A stretch of 64,000 bases of DNA from Pseudomonadota bacterium (GCA_030691265.1 JAUYET010000014.1:1-64000); one strand, 5' to 3'; shown: positions 27,240 through 36,629, counted from the stretch's first letter. Made by a program: numbers and translations. Notes: generated from the sequence alone by a model not told the origin.

Positions 27240-28379
27240 TTAAACCGCGCCGCCCTGGACGTGAGCCACGGCCTGGGCGATGTTGATAGAGCGACCGGCG
27301 GCGGCCTCGGACTCCTGGAATTCGACCGCTTTGGCGGCGACGGCGGCGGGATCGGCATCGCCAGCGCCGGGCGGCTTGCCGCCGGCCACCTCGGAAAACT
27401 CCACCCGCTTGGGCAGGCCTTCCAACATGGCCTTGACGCGGGCCAGCGGGGCCTCGGTGGTCTTGCCGTCGCCCTCGCCGAATTCGACCGGGGCGGAGCC
27501 GGCGGCGGCCTCGTAGGCAAACACGGCCGCCTCTTTCTCTGCGGGCAGCAGCTTGCCGGCCTGGATCAGACCTTCGCAGAACTGCACGGCTTCGGAGTGG
27601 CGGGCCTTGATGGCGGCGGCCTTGTCGGCGGCGTCGCGGTCGGCCAGGTCGGCCTTGAGTTGGGCGTTCTCCGCCTCGATGGCGGCAGCTTGTTCAGGTG
27701 TCACAGATGTCTCCTGGTGGTGGGACGGCTCGGAAAAAGCGGGGATGGGGGTGGGTTCGGCCTGCTGCCTGGCCATTTCGGCGGCGCGTTCGGTGGCAAC
27801 CTCATCGGCCAGGCTGTCAACGTCGTAACCGGGGAGCGCCCGGTCGGCTTCGTCCTGGCCGTGTTTGGCCAGGAACCAGTCGCGCAGGCTGCGGAACAGG
27901 CGCGAGACGGAGCGCTCGCTCCATTCGCTGAATTCGATTTCGACCAGGTCGGCGCCATCGCGGAACTGAACTGGGTTCAGGCCCTTGATCGCCGGCGGCA
28001 TAGCGCCCAGGAATCCGATGTGACGGGGATACCAGACGCCGGGCACGGGATTGGCGGCATCACTGGGGCGATACCAGGCCACGGAGATTTTTTTGAACGC
28101 GCCGGACTGAACCATCTCGGCGAATTGCGGATTGACCTGGCCAGGCGCGACATGCAGCCCGGCGGCATCGGCCGTCATCCCCTCGGCCCAGCCGAATGCC
28201 GGGTCGTCGGTCTTCGGGTGACCGATCACCAGCGGCGCTTCGTGGATCGCCCGGCTGTAAGCGGCGGCAGTCGCGGCCAGATCGGCCTGGCTGAACTCGA
28301 TGGTCTCCCCGGCGGCGGTGACATGCTTGCCGGCGCGGAAAACGTGGATGGGGGGAGTGGGCTTGTCCATGGCGCCCAT
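27240..28379 (-). CDS. Mu gpI-like prohead protease/scaffold
   Basis: 379 aa; VFRAGKHVTAAGETIEFSQADLAATAAAYSRAIHEAPLVIGHPKTDDPAFGW. Confidence 0.88.
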   Translation of the reverse strand: MGAMDKPTPPIHVFRAGKHVTAAGETIEFSQADLAATAAAYSRAIHEAPLVIGHPKTDDPAFGWAEGMTADAAGLHVAPGQVNPQFAEMVQSGAFKKISVAWYRPSDAANPVPGVWYPRHIGFLGAMPPAIKGLNPVQFRDGADLVEIEFSEWSERSVSRLFRSLRDWFLAKHGQDEADRALPGYDVDSLADEVATERAAEMARQQAEPTPIPAFSEPSHHQETSVTPEQAAAIEAENAQLKADLADRDAADKAAAIKARHSEAVQFCEGLIQAGKLLPAEKEAAVFAYEAAAGSAPVEFGEGDGKTTEAPLARVKAMLEGLPKRVEFSEVAGGKPPGAGDADPAAVAAKAVEFQESEAAAGRSINIAQAVAHVQGGAV

Positions 28380-28498
28380 CTTCGTGAGCGCCGGGCGGGC
28401 CGTTAAGGCGGAAAGACTTCCGCAGGGCCGCTGTTCTTGCGCGCTTACCCTAGCGCCAAACTGGCTACACTGTCGAGCATCAAAAAACGGAGGCCATC

Positions 28499-28732
28499 AT
28501 GAGCGAAACCAGAAAAACACCCCGCGAAGCCGCGCTGGCCAAACCCAAGTCTTCCTTGTTGGCCATCGCCGCGTTTTGCTATGACTGCATGGGCGGCGCA
28601 AATAGTGAAAATCCATCAATCACAAAGGCGGCTGTACGTGACTGTAAAGCGGCCGATTGCCCACTGCATCTGCATCGCGGTTGGAGAAAAATCACAACGC
28701 GCACCCGCTCCAATAAAACACCCAATGTTTAA
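28499..28732 (+). CDS. Small Cys-rich protein on the strand opposite the late operon (putative moron)
   Basis: 77 aa; FCYDCMGG...VRDCKAADCPLHLHRGWR; followed by a + strand terminator. Confidence 0.65.
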   Translation: MSETRKTPREAALAKPKSSLLAIAAFCYDCMGGANSENPSITKAAVRDCKAADCPLHLHRGWRKITTRTRSNKTPNV

Positions 28733-28843
28733 CGCTGTTTGACGCCGGCTAATTTCGTCGGGAATCGCTTCAAAGCCTACGGCCTATATCTCGGCCTCAC
28801 TTCTTGATTTGAACGCAGCCAGCGCCCTCTGCTGCGTTTTACG

Positions 28844-28869
28844 CCCCGGCCTTTGAGCCGGGGTTTTTT
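28844..28869 (+). terminator. Rho-independent terminator
   Basis: CCCCGGC-CTTTGA-GCCGGGG followed by TTTTTT. Confidence 0.85.
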
Positions 28870-29428
28870 ATGTCTGGATCAGGCTGCGCAGGTAGTTGCT
28901 CACGATAGATACCACCGCCGCCGTGTCCTCATCGCTCAAGCCCAGGAACGGCCGGGCCGGAATATCGCCCCACAGGTGCGGGAATTTGCTCTTGCTACCG
29001 CCGAATTGCTGCATGGCGGCGTATTCCATGGCGCTACCGATCTCCAGCGAGTCCGCGCTGACCCGGTAATTGATCGTCGTACCCAGGGCGCGGCTCTCTC
29101 CGATCAGGGGCTTTTTCCCCATGATCGTAGTCACGCCCTTGGCACCCAGGCGGCCGTTCTGGCGCAGATAGCCTTTCCTGGTTCCAACCCGCTTGCCCTG
29201 GTGATCCCACACCCCGGATCGGCTACCCAGATGCGCCAGCAGCGTCGCCTGGCTATTCGGCGCCCAGCGGCTGCCATCCGGCGCGGTTCCTGTCTCAAAA
29301 CGGCGTTTGGTGGTCACCAGCAGATGCTCGCCGACATCGTGCAGTGCGGGACTGAGATTACTGGCCCGCGCCGCCAGGCGGTTCAGCGCGGCAATGGCCA
29401 GGCCATCTTCTATTTTGATTTCGATCAT
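28868..29428 (-). CDS. Mu gpG-like virion morphogenesis protein
   Basis: 186 aa; IEIKIEDGLAIAALNRLAARASNLSPALHDVGEHLLVTTKRRFETGTAPDGSRWAPNSQAT. Confidence 0.85.
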   Translation of the reverse strand: MIEIKIEDGLAIAALNRLAARASNLSPALHDVGEHLLVTTKRRFETGTAPDGSRWAPNSQATLLAHLGSRSGVWDHQGKRVGTRKGYLRQNGRLGAKGVTTIMGKKPLIGESRALGTTINYRVSADSLEIGSAMEYAAMQQFGGSKSKFPHLWGDIPARPFLGLSDEDTAAVVSIVSNYLRSLIQT

Positions 29429-29509
29429 GTGCTAATCTCGTAGTGCAGGCGAATCGTGGCACAGGCCGTCCGGCTCATACCCGGAAGCGTCTTGGACGTA
29501 GGGATAAGG

Positions 29510-30769
29510 TCACGGTTGCGCGGCATGTCTTTGGTAATACGTCTCCAGGGTGAGCATTTTTCGACCGGTTCGCACCTCGAATATCACAACGTATTCCACC
29601 CCGTCGATGAGCTTGATCGCCTTGATCAGCGGCCTTTTCGCCCTCTTCGACAGTCCTGCATAAACCATAGAGTCCGGCGCGTTCAGCAGTTCAGGCAAGC
29701 GCGCGTAATCTTCCGCCGTCACTGCCCGTTGCCCGCGTAGCGCCTCGACCAAGGCGTTGCCGTGTCCATCTTGCACATGCCGGATGCCCGAGGCATCCAG
29801 CGCGTAATCATAGCCGGCCACCGTCTCGCCCGACTTCAGGAGATCATCGACGCGCGCCACATCGTTAGAGGTCAGCAGCCCCAGCGTCCGGTAAGGTTTT
29901 GGATCAGGATTGCCCGCCAGCGCCCGCGCCGCGAAGCGACGGGCATCGTCCGCAACCGAAGGCAATGCGCGGTAAGCACGCGCCAGGGCATCGCGCTGCG
30001 TCAGCGGAACAGACTGCATGTAGGCCTTGGCCAGGGTGTAATCCCATTGCTGGGTTTTCGCTGCCATCTGGCGCACCGTGTTTGCCACTGTCGCGCCGGG
30101 CGAATACCCCCAGCCCTTGCCGATCCCGACTTGTTCGCCGGTTTTCGGGTCGATCTTGTCCCAGCCGGCGGGCGGCTTATCGCCCCAGCGGCCGCCCAGG
30201 CGTTTCGCCGCCGCCTCGTCGCGGATACCGACCACCGTGCAGTGGCAGCCAAACGCATTCACGGGGGTGTGCGCATCCCAGAAACCATCGCCGACCGGTA
30301 GCGTCAACCCATGCCAGCTCAAGTGCGACTGGCGCGGGTTCCGCGCATGGTTGTGCTGATACATCTTGTAGCCGTAGCCACCCTCCTGGATCTGAGCCTC
30401 TCGGCCGGCGGCATAGCTGGTGCTCATGTTGGTCTGATAAATCACCTTGGTGCGCCAGTTGCGTTCGCCCCGATAATTCCAACCGGCACGATCCACGCTG
30501 GCGTCGAAATCCTTGCGGAACGCTTGCAGGCTCTTGCCTTCGCTGATCGTGCGCTCCACGGCAGCGACCAGGTCGGTCAGCAGGTCGGCCTTCTGGGCGC
30601 CAGCCACCATGAATCCAGTATCGTGGGCAGATTTCTTGATATCGGTCCATTTCTCGGTAGGGATCAGATTCCCCATTTTCCCCCGGAAAAATGCCACCTG
30701 CTCGGCAAACGGCTGGCGAAATACCGCCTTGATAGCCGGGTCAGGCATTGCTTTCAGTGTGGCAGTCAT
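29510..30769 (-). CDS. Mu gp30/F-like head morphogenesis protein
   Basis: 419 aa; FRQPFAEQVAFFRGKM...NWRTKVIYQTNMSTSYAAGR...FGCHCTV. Confidence 0.87.
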   Translation of the reverse strand: MTATLKAMPDPAIKAVFRQPFAEQVAFFRGKMGNLIPTEKWTDIKKSAHDTGFMVAGAQKADLLTDLVAAVERTISEGKSLQAFRKDFDASVDRAGWNYRGERNWRTKVIYQTNMSTSYAAGREAQIQEGGYGYKMYQHNHARNPRQSHLSWHGLTLPVGDGFWDAHTPVNAFGCHCTVVGIRDEAAAKRLGGRWGDKPPAGWDKIDPKTGEQVGIGKGWGYSPGATVANTVRQMAAKTQQWDYTLAKAYMQSVPLTQRDALARAYRALPSVADDARRFAARALAGNPDPKPYRTLGLLTSNDVARVDDLLKSGETVAGYDYALDASGIRHVQDGHGNALVEALRGQRAVTAEDYARLPELLNAPDSMVYAGLSKRAKRPLIKAIKLIDGVEYVVIFEVRTGRKMLTLETYYQRHAAQP

Positions 30770-32249
30770 AACGCCCGGCTAGGTCGGCCACACTGAAACC
30801 CAACGCCATCACCCGCGCAAGCTCAGTGGCGTCGAGATCGCCATAAGCGGCCAGCAGGTCATCGCGCAGGCCTTCCAGGCTCTCCGCCCGATCCACAATC
30901 GCGCGCACCTGGTCGAGCACCGCTGCCCAGGCCGGAGCAGCCTGTTCGCTCATGGCTTGAGTAAGCGGGTCGATGGGCGTGGCATCGGCAGCGGCGGCCT
31001 CGGCGAATTCGGCGGATAGATCGGCGTTGGGTTCGGCGGAAGGCGCTGCGCTTTTCCGCCCTACGGGGTCTATGGGGGGCGGCGGTGCGGAAAGCTCCCA
31101 CTCGCCGCCGTAATGCTCTTGGATATACGCCAGCGTCGGCTTGAAGCCCATATCCACCAGAATCTTGTCGCGCTCGGCGCGGATTTTCAGGTCTTCCGGC
31201 TCGGCGATGGTGCGGGTGATGCGCGGCGGGTTGGCGCTGGGGTCGTTGTAGTAGGTGATCCAGCGCGCCAGGTCGGCCAGGGTGATGCTGAGCAGGTCGC
31301 TATCGGCCTGCACCAGCTCCAGCCGCACTTCATTGCGCAGGATCGCGGAGCTGGCCAGCTCGCCGCCGCTGCCCTTGGCGCCGCCGTCGTTGAGGATGGC
31401 CGCGCCGATCTGCTCGTCCATGTAGCGGATGAGCTGCTCTTGCGTGCCGGTACCGGATCGCTGGGCCTCGATCAGCTCAATGGCCGCGCCCTCCGGGATG
31501 GCGACACCGGCATCGTGCGCGATGCGGGCCAGCGCCGCCTCCAGCTCATCGACATTGGTGCCGGGCTGGTATTTGCCCAGCACCGTCGGCGCGCCGAATT
31601 TCTCCAGGAACTGCAACCAGAACGAGATCCCGCTGCGCTTGAAATACACCGGCCACCACAGCTTTTGACCGAGGCCCAGGCCGTGCGGGTTGCCATCCTT
31701 GGCGCCGAAGCGGTGGGCCAGAAACTTGCGATCCGGTACCGGCTCGCCCTGGAAGGTGTTCGAGGGCGTCTTGAGGCGCAGTCCACCCTGGTCGTCGAAC
31801 AGGAAGCGGTGGGCATTCTTGGGGCGAATCTCGCGGGCGACGATCTCGCCGCCCTTCACCGCCCACATGATCTCCGCCACCGCATAGCCCTTGAGCGTAG
31901 CGTCCAGCAGGTGGTAACAGGCGTCGTCAAAGTCCAGGGCGGCGAGCTGATTGTTGACGCGCTCGGCGGCCTTTTTGTCGCGGGGTTTCTCGCTGGCCGG
32001 CTCCACCGTCCACGGGCGGCTGATGACCGCCATTTTTCTTTTCTGCATGCAGGCGTAAAGCCAAGCATCACGCTCCAGGTCGTCGTAAATCACCAGGCCG
32101 CGCCCGGCGCCCTTGGCCGCCAGCACCTCGTCGCTGCTGCGCATGATGCCGCCATAGGCGGGCATCGTTATGTCCTTGGCGACGGTGGCGATTTCTCCGA
32201 TGGGCGGTGTTTTGCTGGCAACTGCGGTGGTGTCGTTGGCGTCTGCCAT
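30741..32249 (-). CDS. Portal protein (DUF935, Mu gp29-like)
   Basis: 502 aa; MRSSDEVLAAKGAGRGLVIYDDLERDAWLYACMQKRKMAVISRPWTVEP. Confidence 0.9.
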   Translation of the reverse strand: MADANDTTAVASKTPPIGEIATVAKDITMPAYGGIMRSSDEVLAAKGAGRGLVIYDDLERDAWLYACMQKRKMAVISRPWTVEPASEKPRDKKAAERVNNQLAALDFDDACYHLLDATLKGYAVAEIMWAVKGGEIVAREIRPKNAHRFLFDDQGGLRLKTPSNTFQGEPVPDRKFLAHRFGAKDGNPHGLGLGQKLWWPVYFKRSGISFWLQFLEKFGAPTVLGKYQPGTNVDELEAALARIAHDAGVAIPEGAAIELIEAQRSGTGTQEQLIRYMDEQIGAAILNDGGAKGSGGELASSAILRNEVRLELVQADSDLLSITLADLARWITYYNDPSANPPRITRTIAEPEDLKIRAERDKILVDMGFKPTLAYIQEHYGGEWELSAPPPPIDPVGRKSAAPSAEPNADLSAEFAEAAAADATPIDPLTQAMSEQAAPAWAAVLDQVRAIVDRAESLEGLRDDLLAAYGDLDATELARVMALGFSVADLAGRYDCHTESNA

Positions 32250-32252
32250 GAT

Positions 32253-33881
32253 TTACCCCATGAATCCGGTGAGCCCGCCGCCGTTACCGACGCCAGGGCG
32301 AGAAAGGTGGCGGATGTCTTTGAGCGTGACGGAGCCGGTGGTCGCAGCCATCCACAGCATATGCAGCGCGTCCGGGCCGTCGTCGTGGTCGGCTTTCGGG
32401 AAGTGGCGGAGCTGGTCGATCAGCGTGACCTGGCTGGCGTGCAGGCGGATCAGGCCGTTGGCCATGTGCGGTTGCAGGCTCTCGATGCGCAGCAGCTTGT
32501 CGGCGTGCGGGGTGACGGCGCGGGCCGGTACCGGGATGCCGCGCGCGGCGGCGCGCTTGACCAGCTCGGTGCGGAGAAATTCCTGAAACTGAACCGTCTC
32601 GATGATCCACAGCAGGCAGCGGTATTCCGCTTGCAAGCTGATCACATCTTCGATGATGCGGTCCGGCAGGCGCTTCTTGATCAGCGCCTCGACCACGTCG
32701 AGGATGCCAGTGACGCGGTTGAAGCCGCCCACCAACAGCGCCGACGGGTCGCGGCTGGCGCCGGCCTTGCCCAAGGAGGGGTCGCACGCGCCGAAGAAAA
32801 TCCACTCGGCCAGGCGGTTGACCCAGAACTGAATCGCCTTGGCGAAGGGGGCGTCATCGTCGGAGAGCGGGTCGTTCTGCAGTTCGGAATCGAACGAGGC
32901 ATGGCCGTCACGGGCGCGGATTTTCATCAACTCGTAGAGCGAGCGGCCGGCGGGCCAGCTCACCTCGGCGCCGGCTTCCATTTCCAGCGCGTGCAGCTCG
33001 TAATAGGCCCGCGCCAGCGCCTCGCCCTGGGAGTGGATCAGGTTTTCCCATTCGTCCCAGCGCTGCATGTTGTCCGGCCAGCGGATCACCGCCTTGAACT
33101 TGATCGAGCGCCACATGGGGTTCTTCATGAACCGGGCCAGCATCGAGTCGTAGTGCAGGATGGTGCCGATCAGCAATGCATCAAACTTCTCCCCGGCGCC
33201 GCCCAGTTTCAGCACCGCCTTGGTCACCCAGGAGACATTCTTGTCGCGCTGTTCAGGACTTTTGACGTTCTCGTCGTTCTCCAGGTCGTCGCCAATGAAC
33301 AGGTCGGGCCGGTGCGGGCCATGGCGGCGGCCACGGATGCGCTGGCCGCTGCCCACGGCCTCGATCTTGCGGTCGTTCTTGGTCACGATGACGCCGGCCT
33401 GCCAGACCCGCCCCTGGCCGGTGGCCTCCGGGAAGTCCATCAGCAGGCGCGGGTTGCCTTCCAGCTCGGCCTTGATCGCCTCCAGCATGATGGCCGACTG
33501 GCCGAAGGCGTCCATGCCGATGATCTGATACCACTTGCGTTCTGTGACATTGCACCAGATGACATAAATCTGGCTGACGATGGTGGACTTGGCCTCGCCG
33601 CGTGGCGCAGCAATGGCGTCGGTTTCAGATTGCGCGCTGTCGGCGATCTCCGGCAAGCGCTGGTACAGGTAGTCGTGCAGCTGGCTGTTGGCCTTCTTCA
33701 CGTAGTGCGGGAAGTAGGTGCGGGCGAAGAATTCCAGGTCGTTCCAGGCCCGTTCCCGCCGGGCCTGTAGGGCGGCCGGGTCGGGGTCGAAGCCGTCTAC
33801 CTCCGCCTCGATCTGGCGGCGGAACTCGCCGGCGAACTGGGCGATCTGGTCGAGGAAGGCGCGGCGGGAGGTGGCGGCCAT
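32253..33881 (-). CDS. Terminase large subunit (Mu gp28-like)
   Basis: 542 aa; FFARTYFPHYVKKANSQLHDYLYQ...APRGEAKSTIVSQIYVIW. Confidence 0.92.
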   Translation of the reverse strand: MAATSRRAFLDQIAQFAGEFRRQIEAEVDGFDPDPAALQARRERAWNDLEFFARTYFPHYVKKANSQLHDYLYQRLPEIADSAQSETDAIAAPRGEAKSTIVSQIYVIWCNVTERKWYQIIGMDAFGQSAIMLEAIKAELEGNPRLLMDFPEATGQGRVWQAGVIVTKNDRKIEAVGSGQRIRGRRHGPHRPDLFIGDDLENDENVKSPEQRDKNVSWVTKAVLKLGGAGEKFDALLIGTILHYDSMLARFMKNPMWRSIKFKAVIRWPDNMQRWDEWENLIHSQGEALARAYYELHALEMEAGAEVSWPAGRSLYELMKIRARDGHASFDSELQNDPLSDDDAPFAKAIQFWVNRLAEWIFFGACDPSLGKAGASRDPSALLVGGFNRVTGILDVVEALIKKRLPDRIIEDVISLQAEYRCLLWIIETVQFQEFLRTELVKRAAARGIPVPARAVTPHADKLLRIESLQPHMANGLIRLHASQVTLIDQLRHFPKADHDDGPDALHMLWMAATTGSVTLKDIRHLSRPGVGNGGGLTGFMG

Positions 33882-33890
33882 CAGCTCACC

Positions 33891-33972
33891 CGTAGGGCGG
33901 ATGAGCCGCAGGCGTTATCCGCCGAATGCCCGGCACATGCGGCGGAAGGCGCTGCGCTTTTCCGCCCTACGC
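33891..33972. repeat. REP/BIME-like palindromic repeat (GTAGGGCGGA...TTTTCCGCCCTACG)
   Basis: Inverted repeat; 31-mer GGCGGAAGGCGCTGCGCTTTTCCGCCCTACG repeated exactly at 31035-31065. Confidence 0.75.
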
Positions 33973-34073
33973 GTTGCTCATTACAATCACCCGGCCAGCC
34001 GATACATACCTGCACGTCGATGACTCCTGCGATGCCGAGAGCCCACACCGCAATAGCTAGACAGCCAAATATC

Positions 34074-34568
34074 TCAGCCATGCGCCAACTCCGCAGCGAA
34101 CGGCTCCAGCACCTCGGCAAACGCATTGAGGTGGCGCGGATGCTTGGAGCGGATGAACTCACCCAGGCGCTTGATGGTGTCCAGGCGAATCGCCATCGCG
34201 TCGGTCTCCGGCATCAGCCGCCGACTGGCCGCCATCAGCTTGTTGTAGGCGTCTGCGAGCGACGCCAGCATCTGCACCTTGGTGGCCGGGTCCATGTCCG
34301 CCGATTGCTGGATGGCATCGACCGTTGCCTGCACTTGCTGCACCACCACGGCCAGGGTTTGCCGCACCACGTCCTCGATGCCGCCGCCGGCGATCATCTG
34401 GGCGGAGCGCGCCCGCTCCCAGTCGTCACCCGCCGCGCGCGCCTCGCGTATCCAGCGCCGCGCGGTGGCCACCGGAACGCCGACCTTGACCGCCGCGACC
34501 TCAAGGCCGAGCTGGTCAAAAACGAACGACGCGCGGACGGCGCGGCGGGTGTCTTCACCGTGGGCCAT
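34074..34568 (-). CDS. Small terminase / DUF3486 protein (Mu gp27-like)
   Basis: 164 aa; VFDQLGLEVAAVKVGVPVATARRWIREARAAGDDWERARSAQMIAGGG. Confidence 0.85.
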   Translation of the reverse strand: MAHGEDTRRAVRASFVFDQLGLEVAAVKVGVPVATARRWIREARAAGDDWERARSAQMIAGGGIEDVVRQTLAVVVQQVQATVDAIQQSADMDPATKVQMLASLADAYNKLMAASRRLMPETDAMAIRLDTIKRLGEFIRSKHPRHLNAFAEVLEPFAAELAHG

Positions 34569-34569
34569 G

Positions 34570-34860
34570 CTAGCCCTCCCCCGGTTCCGGCCGCTTCACC
34601 CCCGGCACTTGCGCCCGCCCCATCACCACGTCAGAGCCGCGATCGGTCAGCGTGGCGACGATGCCGGTCCAGTCGGCCAAGCCTTGTTCGGCGAGCCAGG
34701 CGCAATCGGTTGAGAGGCGGTCCAGGCTGGTGTTGTAGCCGACCAGACTGAGCTGCTCGCGCAGGGCGCGCACCGGCATCATGTAGGCTGGGGCGACCAT
34801 CAGCGCGGCCAGGATGGCGCGGCGGCGGTCGAGTTCGGCCATGCGTTCGGCGGTGTTCAT
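34570..34860 (-). CDS. Mu gp26-like hypothetical protein
   Basis: 96 aa; operon position. Confidence 0.6.
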   Translation of the reverse strand: MNTAERMAELDRRRAILAALMVAPAYMMPVRALREQLSLVGYNTSLDRLSTDCAWLAEQGLADWTGIVATLTDRGSDVVMGRAQVPGVKRPEPGEG

Positions 34861-35210
34861 TGCATGCCCCTTTCGGCGATCCTGGACAGGATCAAGCGCA
34901 GGTTTTCATTGATGCCCTTCATCTCGCCGGACATCTGGCTGACCGCCTGGGCGGTGGTGTTGACCTTGTCGTAGAGCTTGGAGAGATCGTTGTGCGTGGG
35001 GGCGCGCTCGATCATGCCGGTGAGGCGGGCGATCACCCTGTCCTGCTCGTCTAGGCGGCTGTCAAACTTGCCCTCGACCGCCTCGAACTTGCGATCGATC
35101 TGCTGGTTTCGGTCGCCGTAGCGCACGTACAACCAGAGGCCGCTGCTGGCGATGGCATTGACAACCTGGAAGCCGACCACCAACCAGAATTTCAGCTCAT
35201 CCAGATTCAT
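34857..35210 (-). CDS. DUF2730-like prophage protein (Mu gp25-like)
   Basis: 117 aa; N-terminal TM plus coiled coil. Confidence 0.7.
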   Translation of the reverse strand: MNLDELKFWLVVGFQVVNAIASSGLWLYVRYGDRNQQIDRKFEAVEGKFDSRLDEQDRVIARLTGMIERAPTHNDLSKLYDKVNTTAQAVSQMSGEMKGINENLRLILSRIAERGMQ

Positions 35211-35211
35211 T

Positions 35212-35430
35212 TCATTTCACTCCCCGCATCATTCTCAAGTCCTGCTCGTGCTGCCAGGCATTGCGGCAGTCGGCATTGCACCAGCGCAGACCAATACCCA
35301 GCGGCGTGTCGCAAAACAGGCAACAACCCATGGCCAGCGGGCCGGATTGGCTGCGGCGCACCTCTTCCAGCGCATCTTCCAGCGCATGCTCGATGAGGTC
35401 TTCGGCGCGGTCGGCATCATCCATGCTCAA
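35212..35430 (-). CDS. DksA/TraR-like or Cys4 zinc-finger prophage protein
   Basis: 72 aa; CLFCDTPLGIGLRWCNADCRNAWQHEQD. Confidence 0.6.
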   Translation of the reverse strand: MSMDDADRAEDLIEHALEDALEEVRRSQSGPLAMGCCLFCDTPLGIGLRWCNADCRNAWQHEQDLRMMRGVK

Positions 35431-35972
35431 TCCCTCACGGCGGCGCCGGGGCTGAACGCGCCCACTCCGACAGGCTGCGATGCCGCTCCCGGCACAACTG
35501 ATAGGCCTGCGCCACCTCGATATGATTCTCCAGCAGCGCCATCAACACGCCCGAGCTGGGCTGTTCCAGCTCCGAGCAGTGCAGCGTAAGGTGCGGCGGC
35601 GGCAGGCGCAGCAAAGGTGCCGGCATTGGCTGCGGTCCAGAGGCGCAGGCCGTCAGCATCGAGGCCGCAAGGATCATCATCATGGTGAGTTTGCTGATAA
35701 CCGAGCGCATAGCGGCTGGCCTCCTGTTTGAGCGTGCGGTAGACGACGTGGATCGACTCGACCCGCGCCTCGTGGGTGTTGAGGATTTCGGCATCCTGCC
35801 GAGCGATCTCCGCCGCCTGAGAGATGGCGCGGCGCAAGCTGACTGCCTGGGCGGCTTCGGCGGTCAGGCGCTCATCGGCGCGGCCGTCATGCTGGCCGAG
35901 CAGATAGAGGCCGATGGGAATGGCAATGACGGCAAGCAGACCGACCAGGCGCGGCCAGAGGCTAGGCGGCAT
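35427..35972 (-). CDS. i-spanin (Rz-like)
   Basis: N-terminal TM segment (LVGLLAVIAIPIGLYLLGQ) then helical region; next to holin and endolysin candidates. Confidence 0.65.
   Translation of the reverse strand: MPPSLWPRLVGLLAVIAIPIGLYLLGQHDGRADERLTAEAAQAVSLRRAISQAAEIARQDAEILNTHEARVESIHVVYRTLKQEASRYALGYQQTHHDDDPCGLDADGLRLWTAANAGTFAAPAAAAPYAALLGAGTAQLGRVDGAAGESYRGGAGLSVVPGAASQPVGVGAFSPGAAVRD
35435..35710 (-). CDS. o-spanin (Rz1-like lipoprotein), nested out of frame within the Rz-like gene
   Basis: MRSVISKLTMMMILAASMLTACASGPQPMPAP, signal peptide plus lipobox LTAC. Confidence 0.7.
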   Translation of the reverse strand: MRSVISKLTMMMILAASMLTACASGPQPMPAPLLRLPPPHLTLHCSELEQPSSGVLMALLENHIEVAQAYQLCRERHRSLSEWARSAPAPP

Positions 35973-36201
35973 CGGTCTTCTCCTCCGGTTTGACGCCGTA
36001 GCGCAGGGACAAGAACTTGCTGGCGGTGGCCGATGCCCCCACCACACCCAGGTAGATCAGCCAGATATCGGCGGTCGCCGAACCCTTGTAGACCTGCCAA
36101 ACGAAGGCGGCGGTGCCCACGGCATAGGCCGCATTGGCCCAGGCCTTGGTGTGGGATAGCTGGCCGGTGCCGGCGTCGCGAATCAGATCGGCGAGTTTCA
36201 T
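35962..36201 (-). CDS. Putative holin
   Basis: 79 aa, TM segments, between Rz-like gene and endolysin. Confidence 0.55.
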   Translation of the reverse strand: MKLADLIRDAGTGQLSHTKAWANAAYAVGTAAFVWQVYKGSATADIWLIYLGVVGASATASKFLSLRYGVKPEEKTDAA

Positions 36202-36629
36202 GGGTAAAAAATCCGTGTCCCGCTACGCGGCGGCACTGTTTGGATATGGCACCAGCCCTTGGTCGCGGAGGCGTGCTCCAACCACAGGCCGATAAAAGCG
36301 AGTCGCTGCTGGTTTTGCATGCACCAGGCGTCCAGCTCACCCTCGGGGTCGAACAGGTCGCATGCCTGCGCGGTAAGGTGTTTGCTGCGCACGGCAGCGC
36401 CAGGCACGCGGGCATTGACAGTGGACGGTCGCCAACCCGAGCTGACCAGGCTACCGGCCGCGTCGACTTCCGGAACGACGCCGTCATCGGCCATCGCCGC
36501 CAGCAGCGAGTTGACCCGGCGCACCGTCTCCGCCGCGTTGCGCTGGATTTCCAGCGTCAGCTCACCGCGGAACTTGCTGTCGCGGCCCTGGTAGTAATCA
36601 TGGAGTGCAATCACAGCTTGATCTCCCAA
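36198..36629 (-). CDS. Endolysin-like peptidase M15 family protein
   Basis: 143 aa; SKHLTAQACDLFDPEGELDAW and TKGWCHIQ, M15-like. Confidence 0.75.
   Translation of the reverse strand: MGDQAVIALHDYYQGRDSKFRGELTLEIQRNAAETVRRVNSLLAAMADDGVVPEVDAAGSLVSSGWRPSTVNARVPGAAVRSKHLTAQACDLFDPEGELDAWCMQNQQRLAFIGLWLEHASATKGWCHIQTVPPRSGTRIFYP

Noticed and set aside
31113-33770. 885-aa + strand ORF antisense to portal and terminase
   Set aside because: Low-complexity shadow ORF in high-GC DNA; the minus-strand genes have recognisable phage families.
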